NCBI GenBank assembly: GCA_002786065.1
Contig: NHNY01000018.1
Location: 124,001 to 188,000 of the forward strand
Length of the DNA stretch: 64,000 bases
Direction of reading: 5' to 3'
Origin: Microcyclospora pomicola
Taxonomy: Eukaryota > Ascomycota > Dothideomycetes > Capnodiales
A model generated the notes under the pieces. That model did no database searches, was not told the DNA's origin, and saw nothing but the letters and a program-made list of their open reading frames with translations. Both the position numbers and the translations under genes were made by a program. Below, one piece after another: positions 32,576 through 42,246 of the stretch (positions within the stretch are counted from its first letter, which is position 1; every line of letters begins with the position of its first letter).

Positions 32576-33541
32576 ATGGCCGACGACGAAGAAGATGACT
32601 ACATGAACATGACCTTCGACGGGCCTGCGTTCCAAAAGCAACCGGAAACGGCACTTCAACGTGCCGCTCGCTTGAAAAAAGAAGCTGCGGAGCGTGGTCG
32701 GCCGATCTCCAAGGCCGAGCGCGCGGAACGAGAAAAAGCAGCTCGTGAGCAAGCGCTGGCGACGGCGTTGCCACCGACCAATAAGGGCGCGAAAATGCTA
32801 GCAAAGATGGGATTTGTTCCTGGTTCTGCTCTGGGTAAGTCTGAAACTGCACGTGTGACGCCGATTGAAGTGGTGATGAAGGGCGATCGTGGGGGCATTG
32901 GTATCGACGCGGACAAAAAACGGAAACTCCGCGAGGCGGCCGAGGAGGTTTTGGCGGGTGAGAAACGGCAGAAGATTGATGTGGAGGATTTTCGGGAGCT
33001 GAATGCGAAGCGGAAAGCTGAGAAGCGGAATGAAGCGATGATGTGGAGTGCTATGTCGACGCTGGAAGATTTTGAGACGAGAGGTGGTGAGCGCGGTGAG
33101 GGGGGTGTGTCAACGGATGAATCTGCGGACGGGAGAAGTCCTGTGAGAACCGACGATAGGAAGCCGCTTCGTCAGATCAACATTTTATACCGACCGCTCG
33201 TAGCTCGAAGACGCACGAGGGAATCGAACAGAAGGCTCCACAAGTATGATCTTGACAGGAAACTGTCGAGTCGCGTAGACTACGTTGGAGACCGGGATCA
33301 TGAAGACAAGGACGACAGAATAGCACTTGGCACAGAGGAACAAGATATCGATCCCGACTTTGACGAGCCGGATGAAGACGCTGAACTCGTGGAGTTTCAG
33401 GCATTGAGCGCGCGCGAAAGGCTGGATAAGATCGTCGCGGAGCTGCGAGAGAAGTACTGGTATTGCTTCTGGTGCAAGTTCAAATACCCAGATCGTGAGA
33501 TGGACGGATGTCCAGGGATCGAGGAGGATGAGCATGAATGA
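32576..33541 (+). CDS. G-patch protein, GPATCH11 family
   Basis: Single exon, 321 residues. It starts with an acidic stretch (MADDEEDDYMNMTF), then a Lys/Arg/Ala coiled coil, a short G-patch (GAKMLAKMGFVPGSALGKSE and GDRGGIGIDADKKRK at residues 78-120), and ends with the DUF4187-type Cys motif YWYCFWCKFKYPDREMDGCPG. This order is that of GPATCH11/CCDC75. G-patch proteins activate DEAH helicases in splicing and ribosome assembly; GPATCH11 has been linked to kinetochores and splicing in animals. Residues 190-260 are polar and poorly conserved-looking. Confidence 0.9.
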   Translation: MADDEEDDYMNMTFDGPAFQKQPETALQRAARLKKEAAERGRPISKAERAEREKAAREQALATALPPTNKGAKMLAKMGFVPGSALGKSETARVTPIEVVMKGDRGGIGIDADKKRKLREAAEEVLAGEKRQKIDVEDFRELNAKRKAEKRNEAMMWSAMSTLEDFETRGGERGEGGVSTDESADGRSPVRTDDRKPLRQINILYRPLVARRRTRESNRRLHKYDLDRKLSSRVDYVGDRDHEDKDDRIALGTEEQDIDPDFDEPDEDAELVEFQALSARERLDKIVAELREKYWYCFWCKFKYPDREMDGCPGIEEDEHE

Positions 33542-34631
33542 AGCTGACGATGAAGGACTGTGTGATGGCTGTGAAGAGCCAATGACGTATCGCGCAACTA
33601 GCATCCTGTTGTGCTAGAACAAAGCACTGGTAGAAAGCACAAGCGGTTGGAAATCAAAGCGCCAGCTTCATTGAACAAAGAATTATCGCTTGCTCGAGTG
33701 CGACGTCATCTACACTTCATTTTGCTCACGCTGCCGTCTCCTCGCCAGGTGTTCGCATCATTCCATATCTTCTCCATTCCACCTCGACGAATGCTGTGGG
33801 CAATGAACTCTTTCCGACTCACCGGAGAATGGATCATCCGTCCAGAGACTCTGATCGTAGAATCTTCGCCAGATCCTGGTAGACCTTCCGCAGGCGCTCG
33901 TGCAATTCTTCGTCGCGCAACTGGTCGAGTCTGTCCGCTTCCTCCAGCGCTAACCCGTGCTCTCCTTACCCTATTGCGCCGTTATAGAGTGTATAGAGCG
34001 TAGGGTAGACTAAAGAATACCTCGCCGAGAGTGTTGCCTGAAGCACGCTTTTATCACTCGCTAAGACATATCACACTGTGTTCCGCAGCATTCCTCAAGC
34101 GGCCTTTGTGATCTGTCTGATCCCTTGTCCGTTCACGCAGCTCACACAGATTACCATACCAGTTCCCTATGGATATAGCCTAGCTAGTCCTCCTTGAGAT
34201 AGAATCGTGTACAACTCTTTCAGTCGATTGGAATCTCTACATCCTGCTCCGTACCTCACACATCAATCGTCCTCAATTCAGAAGATCGAGTAAGAGCCCC
34301 TCGCCTCAACGCCCTTGACAACTTGTTTGAAATGACAAGCAGGTCAGGTTTGACACATGGAATGTGTATCATAGAATAATGTGCTGTGGGATGAGCAATC
34401 AACAGAGGAAGCAATCAAAGGATGGAGCATATATAAACCCACTCTACTCCACCTTAGATTACGACTAATACAAGCCTTCAACACAACTTGTGTTCCTAGC
34501 CCTGGGATACACTTGCGTCATCACACCGCTCCCACCCCGCAGGACCTGGCGTCCATATCTACCTTCCATCAGCCCCGGAAACGTCTCGGGATCTGCGCTC
34601 TTCCAAACAAGTTCTTCTGCTATCGCTTAAC
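33542..34631. other. Intergenic upstream of the repeat-bearing gene
   Basis: This 1.09 kb has no accepted gene. An ORF of 130 codons at 33611-34003 has no recognisable features. A TATA box (ATATAAA at 34431) lies 200 bases before the next start codon, within a stretch otherwise A/T-richer than its flanks. Confidence 0.45.
34431..34437 (+). promoter_or_regulatory. TATA box of the gene at 34632
   Basis: ATATAAA follows GGAGCAT and precedes a CT/CA-rich leader. A strong TATA box suggests a regulated rather than housekeeping promoter. Confidence 0.45.
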
Positions 34632-35585
34632 ATGGCACCTCGAGGTGATGCCTACGACATAGACTGGATTGTCTCCACCACCTCTGACGTCCATGTGGCT
34701 AACCATCGCGATTGGTTCTCGGACTACGTGGAGTTTCCAACTCACACCACATGCTACGGTCCGGGTACGTCGGGGATGACAGAAGCGCTCGGAGTTGGGA
34801 CCGTCACTCTCAACATGCATACGCCGCAAGCTAGCAAAGGGAAACAGCAGACGAAACAGCATCGAATCACCCTGACCAATGTCCTTTACGTCCCGACCTA
34901 CGTGACCAACGTCTTCGCCGCGGCACTTTATGGCTGTGTGTTGCAATTCGGGGGCGGAAGCACGCCGATCAAGGACGAAACTGGTCAAATCCTGGGCTAC
35001 ATGGCCGGCAACAGGCTCTGGCGGCTGTGGTTGGCAGGCCAGCGCGAACAGCAGACCAGCTTGGCCAGCGACACAGCTTACATGATCAACGCCGCCTGGC
35101 CTACGGAAGAGCGAGCAAGATTTGAAGCTACTCGTGCCAAAGCGTCCGCAAACCAAATTGAAACATCTGCATGCCGCTCCGATATACCACCGTACACGGT
35201 CGCGGAGAAAGACTTCCTCAAAGCCCAGTACGGCGACGAGTACCATCTGCTACGCATGTTCGGCCTCAGCATTTACAAGGACGGGGACCGCGAAGAGGGC
35301 CGCGAGCTCCTGCGCGCCATGATGGATGATCGCGATCCTGAAGATGACGAGGACGATCAGGACGAGACCTCCTTCAGCGACGACGGCGATCGCTTCCTAG
35401 CAGATCTAGAGCGCGACCCGACGTCTCATGTAGCGGACTACCACTTCTCGAGCCCGCAGCTGGACTGGATCGAGAAGCACTACGGCCACTCAGGGGATTT
35501 CCTGCTCAGCTACGGGCTCAAGCCGTGGGATGACGAGGACTGTAAGGAAGGCGTGCAAATTGTGGAGCAGATGATGGCGGACTAA
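34632..35585 (+). CDS. Unknown protein: copia-type beta-barrel-like domain plus two acidic repeats
   Basis: Single exon, 317 residues. Residues 9-115 follow the pattern of the beta-barrel (protease-like) region of Ty1/copia polyproteins: DWIVSTTSDVHVANHRDWF, a GVGTVTLNM strand, and ITLTNVLYVPTYVTNVFAA. Nothing else of such an element (terminal repeats, integrase, reverse transcriptase) is seen nearby, so this looks like an ancient co-opted domain in a host gene. Residues about 185-232 and 270-317 are two copies of one unit with the shared pattern D-F/W-[IL]-x3-[QH]-YG and GL-x2-[YW]-x-D-x-D-x2-EG, each ending in MM-x-D; an acidic linker (DDEDDQDETSFSDDGD) joins them. Function is unknown. The origin from a retroelement is inference from pattern only. 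Confidence 0.72.
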   Translation: MAPRGDAYDIDWIVSTTSDVHVANHRDWFSDYVEFPTHTTCYGPGTSGMTEALGVGTVTLNMHTPQASKGKQQTKQHRITLTNVLYVPTYVTNVFAAALYGCVLQFGGGSTPIKDETGQILGYMAGNRLWRLWLAGQREQQTSLASDTAYMINAAWPTEERARFEATRAKASANQIETSACRSDIPPYTVAEKDFLKAQYGDEYHLLRMFGLSIYKDGDREEGRELLRAMMDDRDPEDDEDDQDETSFSDDGDRFLADLERDPTSHVADYHFSSPQLDWIEKHYGHSGDFLLSYGLKPWDDEDCKEGVQIVEQMMAD

Positions 35586-35843
35586 GGGGTAGAGGTGAGT
35601 GGAAGTGGGATGAGCTTAGACGTCGAAGGTCAATGATGTGCGATGTCTCTGACGTTTCAGTATCGTCGTGGTGAGAACCAGTATGTTCAAGTAGTATAGA
35701 ACAGACGATGGGCTTGATCAGAAACTTGGCGAAAACTGATGCTCGGGAATCGCGCTTGTGTGTATGTTGCAGCATGGCACGATGTGAGCGTATGAGGTAG
35801 ATTTCGCTAGGGCTATATGCAAAGTGAGCAACCTCTCCACGTC

Positions 35844-38159
35844 TCACCCATGCCTGATGAGCCAAGCATAGTACGTCGCACTCAGCCCGCCCACGATTAG
35901 CAAAGAGCTGCCTAGCTCGTCGAGCACTTTCCGGACTTTGCCTCGCGGCCGCGGCGTGCGTGGGCGCCATTTCGCCTGGCTATCATCGTCGTCTATGGCG
36001 CTGCCGATGTTGCTTTCTTCGTCGTCGGATAGGTCGTCCGGGTCCGTCCAGCGGACTGTAGGGTAATAGCCCGCTTGTTCGATCAGGGGGCCAGCACTCG
36101 GGGCAATGTAGGGACTTGGAGAGACGCTGCGAGTGCGTGCGTTAAAACTTCGCTGCACGCTAAGGTTGGCGTTATTGGTTTGGGTAGAGGTCGAGGTGGA
36201 AGAGGCGCGTTGACGGCCTTTGGTTTGGCTGCCGTTGCGACTCTTGGTAGAGAAGCCATTGGCAGAGGCGATCGATTTGAACTCGAATCGAGGAAGGCCG
36301 AGCTTGGAGGATGTGGGAAGGTCATCATCACTGTCAGAGTCGTCAACGTCGTTGGCTCGCAGTCCGACCACAACAGCACGAACGATGAGGAATATCAAGG
36401 TGAACACGAGCAGCACGGCGTAGTCGATAAAGATGCCCAGCTGGTCAGGTAGCAGACACATATGAGTTTGAACGGTCGGTGTGGGACGTCCGACGCTCTC
36501 TCCATTCGTATCGACGGGATTCCAGAGGCTCACAAGCTGGAAACCCGGATGTCGGACACCCATAGCCCAGCTGAAGCTCTTCACAGTGATCTCTTTGATA
36601 TTCCGAAGCGCGGTGCTCTTACTACCAGCAACGTCGACGTTGAAGCGATGGGTCAGATCACAATAGTCATGATCATCTCCAGAGAACACGTGCGCGATGC
36701 TGCCAGCAGCGGAGACCTGTCCGATAAGCCTGCTTGTCAAAGGATGGGTGATGACATTCTGGTATTGGTATCCAGCTGCAATAGGGATGGCGTTGCCACG
36801 CTCTCGCTGGTGACCACAATCGGTGTCAGGATCTCGGTATAGAGGAACATGTGTTAGAAGGATGACAGGAAGCCGAGGCGAGGTTGCTGGATTGATTTGC
36901 TTTGGCTCAAGCCGCTTGGCATCCTTGAGAGAGATTATACTGTGTTGCAGCTGCGAGCTTGGATGTTCCTCCTGGTAGATCGCCTTCAATGCGGCCATGT
37001 TCGTGGCCGCTACTGTAGTGGTAAGGTTGTTCAAGAAGTCTGTCGTAGGCTCCCAGATGTGACGCAGCTCCTGTGCACGCTTCGCGCTCGTTTCGCCGTC
37101 CTGCACGTATTGATCCTGCGCAGACCAAGACGGGGTATCGACACTGACCAGTGTGTGATTTCCGATCACATCGACGCGATTCTCACTCCCAAAACGACTT
37201 CGAAATCTGTTGCGAACGGATATCTGCACTTTCTCACCAAACCCAACATCGTGATTGCCAGGTAAGCTGGTGATGAGACCGCGCTGCTTTCCCCCCACGG
37301 TCGCACTTTCGAACCATGTAGCATTCTTCGCTCCGTTCATGATGTTCACAGGGTCAGGAGAGACTTCCAAGTAGTCTCCGACGAGCTCTCGACGAGCGCT
37401 TGGGTACAATTGCCTCTCGTCAAAGAATATCCGGGCGAATCGACGATACTCCGTCTCCCACTGCTTTTGGCCCCACTTCTGCCATCTCCCATCCTCCCCA
37501 GGGACAAAGTGCTTTGGCCCTTTCGCGTCATCCTTCTTGCCATTGTCTTCTTTCTTGGCAAGGTCTTCGTCGCCGGCAGAAGTGTAATCATCCAAGCCTC
37601 GCTTGACCTTGACATCACTCTCTTGCATTTCCTCAGCCTGTTCTGCTTTTTCAAGCGCCTGTGCAGCCTTCCTCGCAACAGTATCAGCAATCCCATCCCG
37701 CCACAATTTGATGTTTGTCATCTGCCATGACTCCAACGGCCGGGCTTTCGCAGGTTCCCACTCTCTCCCGCCGTCGAATAGATCTCCTAAGAAGACGATC
37801 GAGTCCGGGTCCAGGTCGCGATTGATGAGGCGGAAGTTCCGCGCCATATACCGGTCAGTGTACCTCTCCGTCAACGTCGAAAGGGGCCATGGCCGTCCCG
37901 GGTACGTATGCGGATCCACCAGCTGCGGGTCTGCGACCAGGACCACTCGGTGCGGTTGTGCGTCTTCCGGCCATTGTTCCCAGGACTCCCAATCACACGC
38001 ATGAATATGTGAGGCGAAGGTCGACCGTTCGCCCCAATGTATGGTGTACAGCCATATAAGAAGAAGTAGTCCTAAGGAGAGAGAGAAGCGGCCCAGGACG
38101 GGAAACCGTCGAGCCAAGCGACGGGAAAATGGTAAAGCGACATGACGGAAACGCATCAT
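35844..38159 (-). CDS. Cdc1/Ted1-type metallophosphoesterase (GPI remodelling)
   Basis: Single exon, 771 residues. A membrane anchor (LSLGLLLLIWLYTI) is at about residues 27-40. The calcineurin-like motifs follow in order: VLVADPQLVDPHTY (Asp 77), VFLGDLFDGGREW, LPGNHDVGFG, ILLTHVPLYR and FSGDDHDYC. Two more membrane segments are near 580-600 (IDYAVLLVFTLIFLIV) and at the end (LGSSLLIVGGLSATYYAWLI). The family (yeast Cdc1 and Ted1, human PGAP5) removes ethanolamine phosphate from GPI anchors in the ER to allow export; Mn2+ is the usual metal. Which yeast paralog it matches cannot be settled here. An insertion rich in Lys/Asp (residues about 165-200) and a Ser-rich segment before the last helix are extra to yeast. 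Confidence 0.9.
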   Translation of the reverse strand: MMRFRHVALPFSRRLARRFPVLGRFSLSLGLLLLIWLYTIHWGERSTFASHIHACDWESWEQWPEDAQPHRVVLVADPQLVDPHTYPGRPWPLSTLTERYTDRYMARNFRLINRDLDPDSIVFLGDLFDGGREWEPAKARPLESWQMTNIKLWRDGIADTVARKAAQALEKAEQAEEMQESDVKVKRGLDDYTSAGDEDLAKKEDNGKKDDAKGPKHFVPGEDGRWQKWGQKQWETEYRRFARIFFDERQLYPSARRELVGDYLEVSPDPVNIMNGAKNATWFESATVGGKQRGLITSLPGNHDVGFGEKVQISVRNRFRSRFGSENRVDVIGNHTLVSVDTPSWSAQDQYVQDGETSAKRAQELRHIWEPTTDFLNNLTTTVAATNMAALKAIYQEEHPSSQLQHSIISLKDAKRLEPKQINPATSPRLPVILLTHVPLYRDPDTDCGHQRERGNAIPIAAGYQYQNVITHPLTSRLIGQVSAAGSIAHVFSGDDHDYCDLTHRFNVDVAGSKSTALRNIKEITVKSFSWAMGVRHPGFQLVSLWNPVDTNGESVGRPTPTVQTHMCLLPDQLGIFIDYAVLLVFTLIFLIVRAVVVGLRANDVDDSDSDDDLPTSSKLGLPRFEFKSIASANGFSTKSRNGSQTKGRQRASSTSTSTQTNNANLSVQRSFNARTRSVSPSPYIAPSAGPLIEQAGYYPTVRWTDPDDLSDDEESNIGSAIDDDDSQAKWRPRTPRPRGKVRKVLDELGSSLLIVGGLSATYYAWLIRHG

Positions 38160-38574
38160 CGGAACGGCAAACAGGTACGCAGCTTCCTCCTCCGCATGGT
38201 GTCGAGACGGGGAGAAGTGTCACGAGAGAGAGAAGAACATGGGCTTTTTTCTTAACACGTTCAGCTCTTAATGTCACATTGGAAATTTGAGCTTAGGCCA
38301 GGGTAGTTACGCGTGGCGCTTACGTTGAAGTTCAGCAGCCGCGAGCCGCGATCTAGACCCTGTTTTCTGCTTAGATGAACACTTTACCACTCGACACTGA
38401 GTGGACTGTACGGCACTCATCACCATTGTAAGCTTGGAAGTTCGAGAGTTGCGTACAATATAGAGTCAGTGCAGTGTGCACAAAGTCTGGTATGCTGTAT
38501 GTCGAGACACTCATATCGGACATGAAACAGCCTGTACATTACAATATCTATAGACACCGATCTGACAATCCACA
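38160..38574. other. Intergenic, promoter side of the phosphoesterase
   Basis: This 415-base stretch lies between the kexin stop and the phosphoesterase start, both on the minus strand. No ORF of interest. Confidence 0.5.
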
Positions 38575-41289
38575 TCACGCGCGTTTCGTCGGCTCATCAT
38601 CGCGATAACGTGATTGTGCATTACCGCCTGCATTGCCATGCGCACCTTCACCTTCCCGTTCGTCCTCACTGTCGCTCCCCAGATCGAAAGGCTCGCCTTC
38701 ATCGCTGCCCTCGGCAAAGGCATCGTAGAGCTCGCCGGCCCTTCGCTTGCCCTTGGCGCCAGCCCCGGACAGCGTCGTGTCGTGGTCGTCGTTGTCGACC
38801 ATTTCGAACCCGTAGTCGTCACGCGTCATCCACTTGCGTTTCTTGCTGCGCATGTAGTAGGACCAGCTGCCGAGAGCGACGAGAAAAATCATGATCAGTG
38901 CGAATGCGCCGTAGATCCAGATCTGCGTGTTTTTGGAGACGCCGAAAGTCGGGAAGGGATGGGGAAGGAAGTTGGCAGCGCTTGTTGTGGTCGCTTGTGT
39001 CGCATCGTCTTCTGTACCTTCGGGCTTGGTGATTTCGTCCTGCTTGTCCGTTTCGGCAGCGACGCTGGTAGTCGTCGTATCAGCAGACGTCGTGCTGGAA
39101 GCTGATGTTGCTATGGTTACGGGAATCGAAGTAATCGACGATACCACATCTAAGACTTCGGACGGCTCTGCTGAGGCTTCCGACGCAGCTGACGTGCTCA
39201 ATACAGAGGACTCGGACGAAGTCTCAGATGGAAGGGTAGTCGTAGAGGCAACCGATTCGAACGAGGATGTCAAGTCGGTGGCCTCCGTTGGCTTCGTGGG
39301 GCGGTCGATATGATCATCTGGGTTGCCCTCTGGACTGCCAGTCACGTTGGGCATGTCGACTGAAGTCGTGCTAGCGGTCGCATTATGTATAACGTCGTGG
39401 TCAGCATCGTCCTGTTCAGTTGGCAATGGCAAAAGCTCCTGCTTGGAGCCGTCGATGCTTTCACCGTACAGTCGAAGACGCCAGTCGGTAAATGAGCCTT
39501 TCTGATCGTTGACGTTGGTGTCTTTCACGATGACCGTCCACGTGCCGATGCCGGACTCACCCCAATGCGCAACAGACATGAAACTCCAGTCCACGTAGCC
39601 AGCGTTCGCAGCATCATTGCGTCGATGTGTCGCAAGATGGCTGGTCATTCCGGATGGACTGCGGAGCTCAACGCTCAGATCGCCACGTCGAGTGTGTTGC
39701 ACGTTCATGGTGACTGTGACATGCTCCAGCCGTGCTAAGTTGGCCTCGGAGAGCATGTCTTCAGTGACGTCGAAGCTGCTCGCCAGACCCACGTCTCCTT
39801 GTGGAATTTCATGCTTGACGTGCAGCCACGGGCTGAAGTACCAAGCTTGTGGATTAACATTTTCCCAAGTCTTGGCCATTTCGACCATCGCATAAGCGTC
39901 TGCTTTTCCGTAGCCGAATTGATGACTGTAGTCTTTGCCAACAGCATCGTTCATCTGCCATTCGTCCACTTGATCAACTTTGACCGCTGCAAGCACGGTG
40001 ATCCACTGCACGTCTCGCCATGTCAGAGCTGGATTGGCTTCCAGCATCAGGCCGTAGATGCCGGCGACAAGTGGTCCAGCAGCTGAAGTACCACCGTGGT
40101 TGCTGTAACATGAATCTTTTCCCACGTCGGTGGTGTGGATAGCGTCACCAGAGCCACTCGAGTAAGTGACGACCAGCTGCGCGGAACACTTTTCACTGTA
40201 GTACGGATGCAATCCCTTGCGATCGATGCTGCCCACGCTGACAGAGTAGATGCTGTTTGTATAGCCATCGAAGTTGCAATTGTCATCGTTTGCAGCGCCA
40301 TTTCCGATTGCGAAAACATAGATGCTGCCTCTCCCACCGCGACCTTTCTGTACACCTGTCACCATGGCGCGCTCGATGAGCACACCCGGCTTTTCCATGC
40401 TCTGGCCGTCGTCTGGTGGACCCCATGAACAAGAGTAGATCTGATTTTCCTGGAAGGCAAATGTCATGGCTATGGCCTCCTGTGCATCACTAATGGCTTT
40501 GGACAGAATCCTAGCTCCTGACACCTTTCCGTCGTACATGACACCCACACCGCACACATTGTTCCGAACCGCAGCAATCTCTCCTGCACAGCGCGTCCCA
40601 TGTCTGTCGTCCGACAATCTCGGTTTCGGATCGGGGACCTCGTCGTTGAAGTCGTAACTTCCAGCCGCAAAGTAATTGTCGCGTAAATCATCGCTATCCA
40701 TATCGAGACCATCGTCCACAATACAGACCGTGCTATTCTTTCCCGTGATGCCTTGCGCCCACACCCCAGTGACATTGATATCGTGTCCGATCTGCACAGC
40801 ATTGTACAGATGCCATTGTTCATGGAAGATCGGGTCTTCAATATTCAGCTGCTGTGCAATCTCACGACCCTTGGCTGTGGCAGAGTCCTCAGGAGGCCCT
40901 TGCCGAGGTGGGATTATGTTTCTCTTCTCCAACGGGAACCTCTTGTGCAACTCTTGCTTCTGCGAGAACAGAACATGGTCCAGGACGTGCGGAGCCTCAA
41001 ACCCAGGATCGCGTCTCCTTCGCCGATGTTTCAGGTCATCAATAGCAGTACGAATGTGATCGTACTCATGCTGACGATCCGATGCACGGAAGATATGGTG
41101 ATCTTCTAATTCCCCGAGTGGTCCGTCATAGTGTATTCCCAGATGCGCGGCGAGAGTCTCGGGCTCTATCGATGATCGTAGATGAACGGCATAATAATCG
41201 TAATTGTCATGATCCCACAGCTTGATCGACGCCCAGGTCAGAGGGACGGATAGGAGCACCAGGATACTCGACCAGGTCGGAAGCCTCAT
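38575..41289 (-). CDS. kex2: Kexin, KEX2-type proprotein convertase
   Basis: Single exon, 904 residues. A signal peptide (MRLPTWSSILVLLSVPLTWA) leads a prodomain with an Arg run at 89-93 and a likely autocleavage site PLEKR at 119-123. The S8 catalytic triad is Asp 192 (IVDDGLDMD), His 230 (RHGTRCAGE) and Ser 402 (GGTSAAGPL), with oxyanion Asn 330 (AIGNGAANDDNCNFDGY). The P domain follows, then a long Ser/Thr-rich stalk (about 650-780), a membrane segment near 785-808 (IWIYGAFALIMIFLVALGSW) and a cytosolic tail. The enzyme cuts secretory precursors after KR or RR in the late Golgi. The tail contains YGFEMV, resembling an aromatic retrieval signal. Genes for secreted precursors are natural clients. 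Confidence 0.96.
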   Translation of the reverse strand: MRLPTWSSILVLLSVPLTWASIKLWDHDNYDYYAVHLRSSIEPETLAAHLGIHYDGPLGELEDHHIFRASDRQHEYDHIRTAIDDLKHRRRRRDPGFEAPHVLDHVLFSQKQELHKRFPLEKRNIIPPRQGPPEDSATAKGREIAQQLNIEDPIFHEQWHLYNAVQIGHDINVTGVWAQGITGKNSTVCIVDDGLDMDSDDLRDNYFAAGSYDFNDEVPDPKPRLSDDRHGTRCAGEIAAVRNNVCGVGVMYDGKVSGARILSKAISDAQEAIAMTFAFQENQIYSCSWGPPDDGQSMEKPGVLIERAMVTGVQKGRGGRGSIYVFAIGNGAANDDNCNFDGYTNSIYSVSVGSIDRKGLHPYYSEKCSAQLVVTYSSGSGDAIHTTDVGKDSCYSNHGGTSAAGPLVAGIYGLMLEANPALTWRDVQWITVLAAVKVDQVDEWQMNDAVGKDYSHQFGYGKADAYAMVEMAKTWENVNPQAWYFSPWLHVKHEIPQGDVGLASSFDVTEDMLSEANLARLEHVTVTMNVQHTRRGDLSVELRSPSGMTSHLATHRRNDAANAGYVDWSFMSVAHWGESGIGTWTVIVKDTNVNDQKGSFTDWRLRLYGESIDGSKQELLPLPTEQDDADHDVIHNATASTTSVDMPNVTGSPEGNPDDHIDRPTKPTEATDLTSSFESVASTTTLPSETSSESSVLSTSAASEASAEPSEVLDVVSSITSIPVTIATSASSTTSADTTTTSVAAETDKQDEITKPEGTEDDATQATTTSAANFLPHPFPTFGVSKNTQIWIYGAFALIMIFLVALGSWSYYMRSKKRKWMTRDDYGFEMVDNDDHDTTLSGAGAKGKRRAGELYDAFAEGSDEGEPFDLGSDSEDEREGEGAHGNAGGNAQSRYRDDEPTKRA

Positions 41290-42246
41290 GACTGGAGGGT
41301 CGCACGGGGAGTGGAAGTACTCAAAAGGCCAGCGATCATCTTACTCCAGCAAGGATACAGCGGTAGCAATGTTGATGGTGGTGTTCAACTTGAAGAACGT
41401 GGTCTTTCGAAGAGGGATCTCCGTAGAGGCCACCATAATAAGATGGTTCAGTCCTACATATCCGCGGCCGCGCCGATTGAGGAAAGTTCAGGGAACCGTC
41501 GGGGAACGGTAGGCTAGCCGAGCCGAGAAGATCGCTAACCATGGAACTGCATGATGAAACCACTGCAGGTTAAGTGATCAAGTCGCAGTGTTTCACGGTT
41601 TAGAGGTGATCTGGACTCGTAAGCTCGTCTCACATGGCCGCTCCAGCTGGAAGGGCTCAAATTGATAGACTGTGGTGACTGAATGAAGGGGGTTTGCAAG
41701 AGGCTTACTCATGGCTGCGCGTGAAGTACGGGCGTGTCTGCAGTCGTAGTGGTAAACCAGTATCCTCGTGCTGAACATCGCCCATTTCACCTATGAATCT
41801 AGGCCTTCTACATGGTTGAGCTCGCAGTCAAGCCTACAACAAAACCGTAACATCATACATGATCATAGATCCCTGTCTACAGTCCAGGTCTTGTCTGCTG
41901 TCTGCGGTTCACCATGTTCAACGGCGTGGGTTTGGCTGCACTATGTAGCGAGCTTCCTCCATTGGCTCCAGCCCATGGTGTAACGCATCACCCAGCCACC
42001 TTCAAGGCATACCGCTCCAACTTTTCCACGACCACCTATATCTACGATCCAGCGCTCACGCCTGCAGGCACTCTTGTAGTGTACCTTGATTGAGGAAAGA
42101 CGTTTCTCACGTCGCTGCGCCTACGCGACGAGGTTATCGATAGCTTGATGTAATGCTCGTTGGCTGAGAGTCTATCGCATCACGAAACCACTTACGCTTC
42201 CTGGCCACGACAGCAGCCCTTGACCCACTTTCGCACGATCAGGACG
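41290..42246. promoter_or_regulatory. Divergent intergenic region of kexin and PhoD-like genes
   Basis: 957 bases lie between the two start codons. Short ORFs occur but none is credible. The frame of the PhoD-like gene is open upstream to about 42160 without an ATG. Confidence 0.45.
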
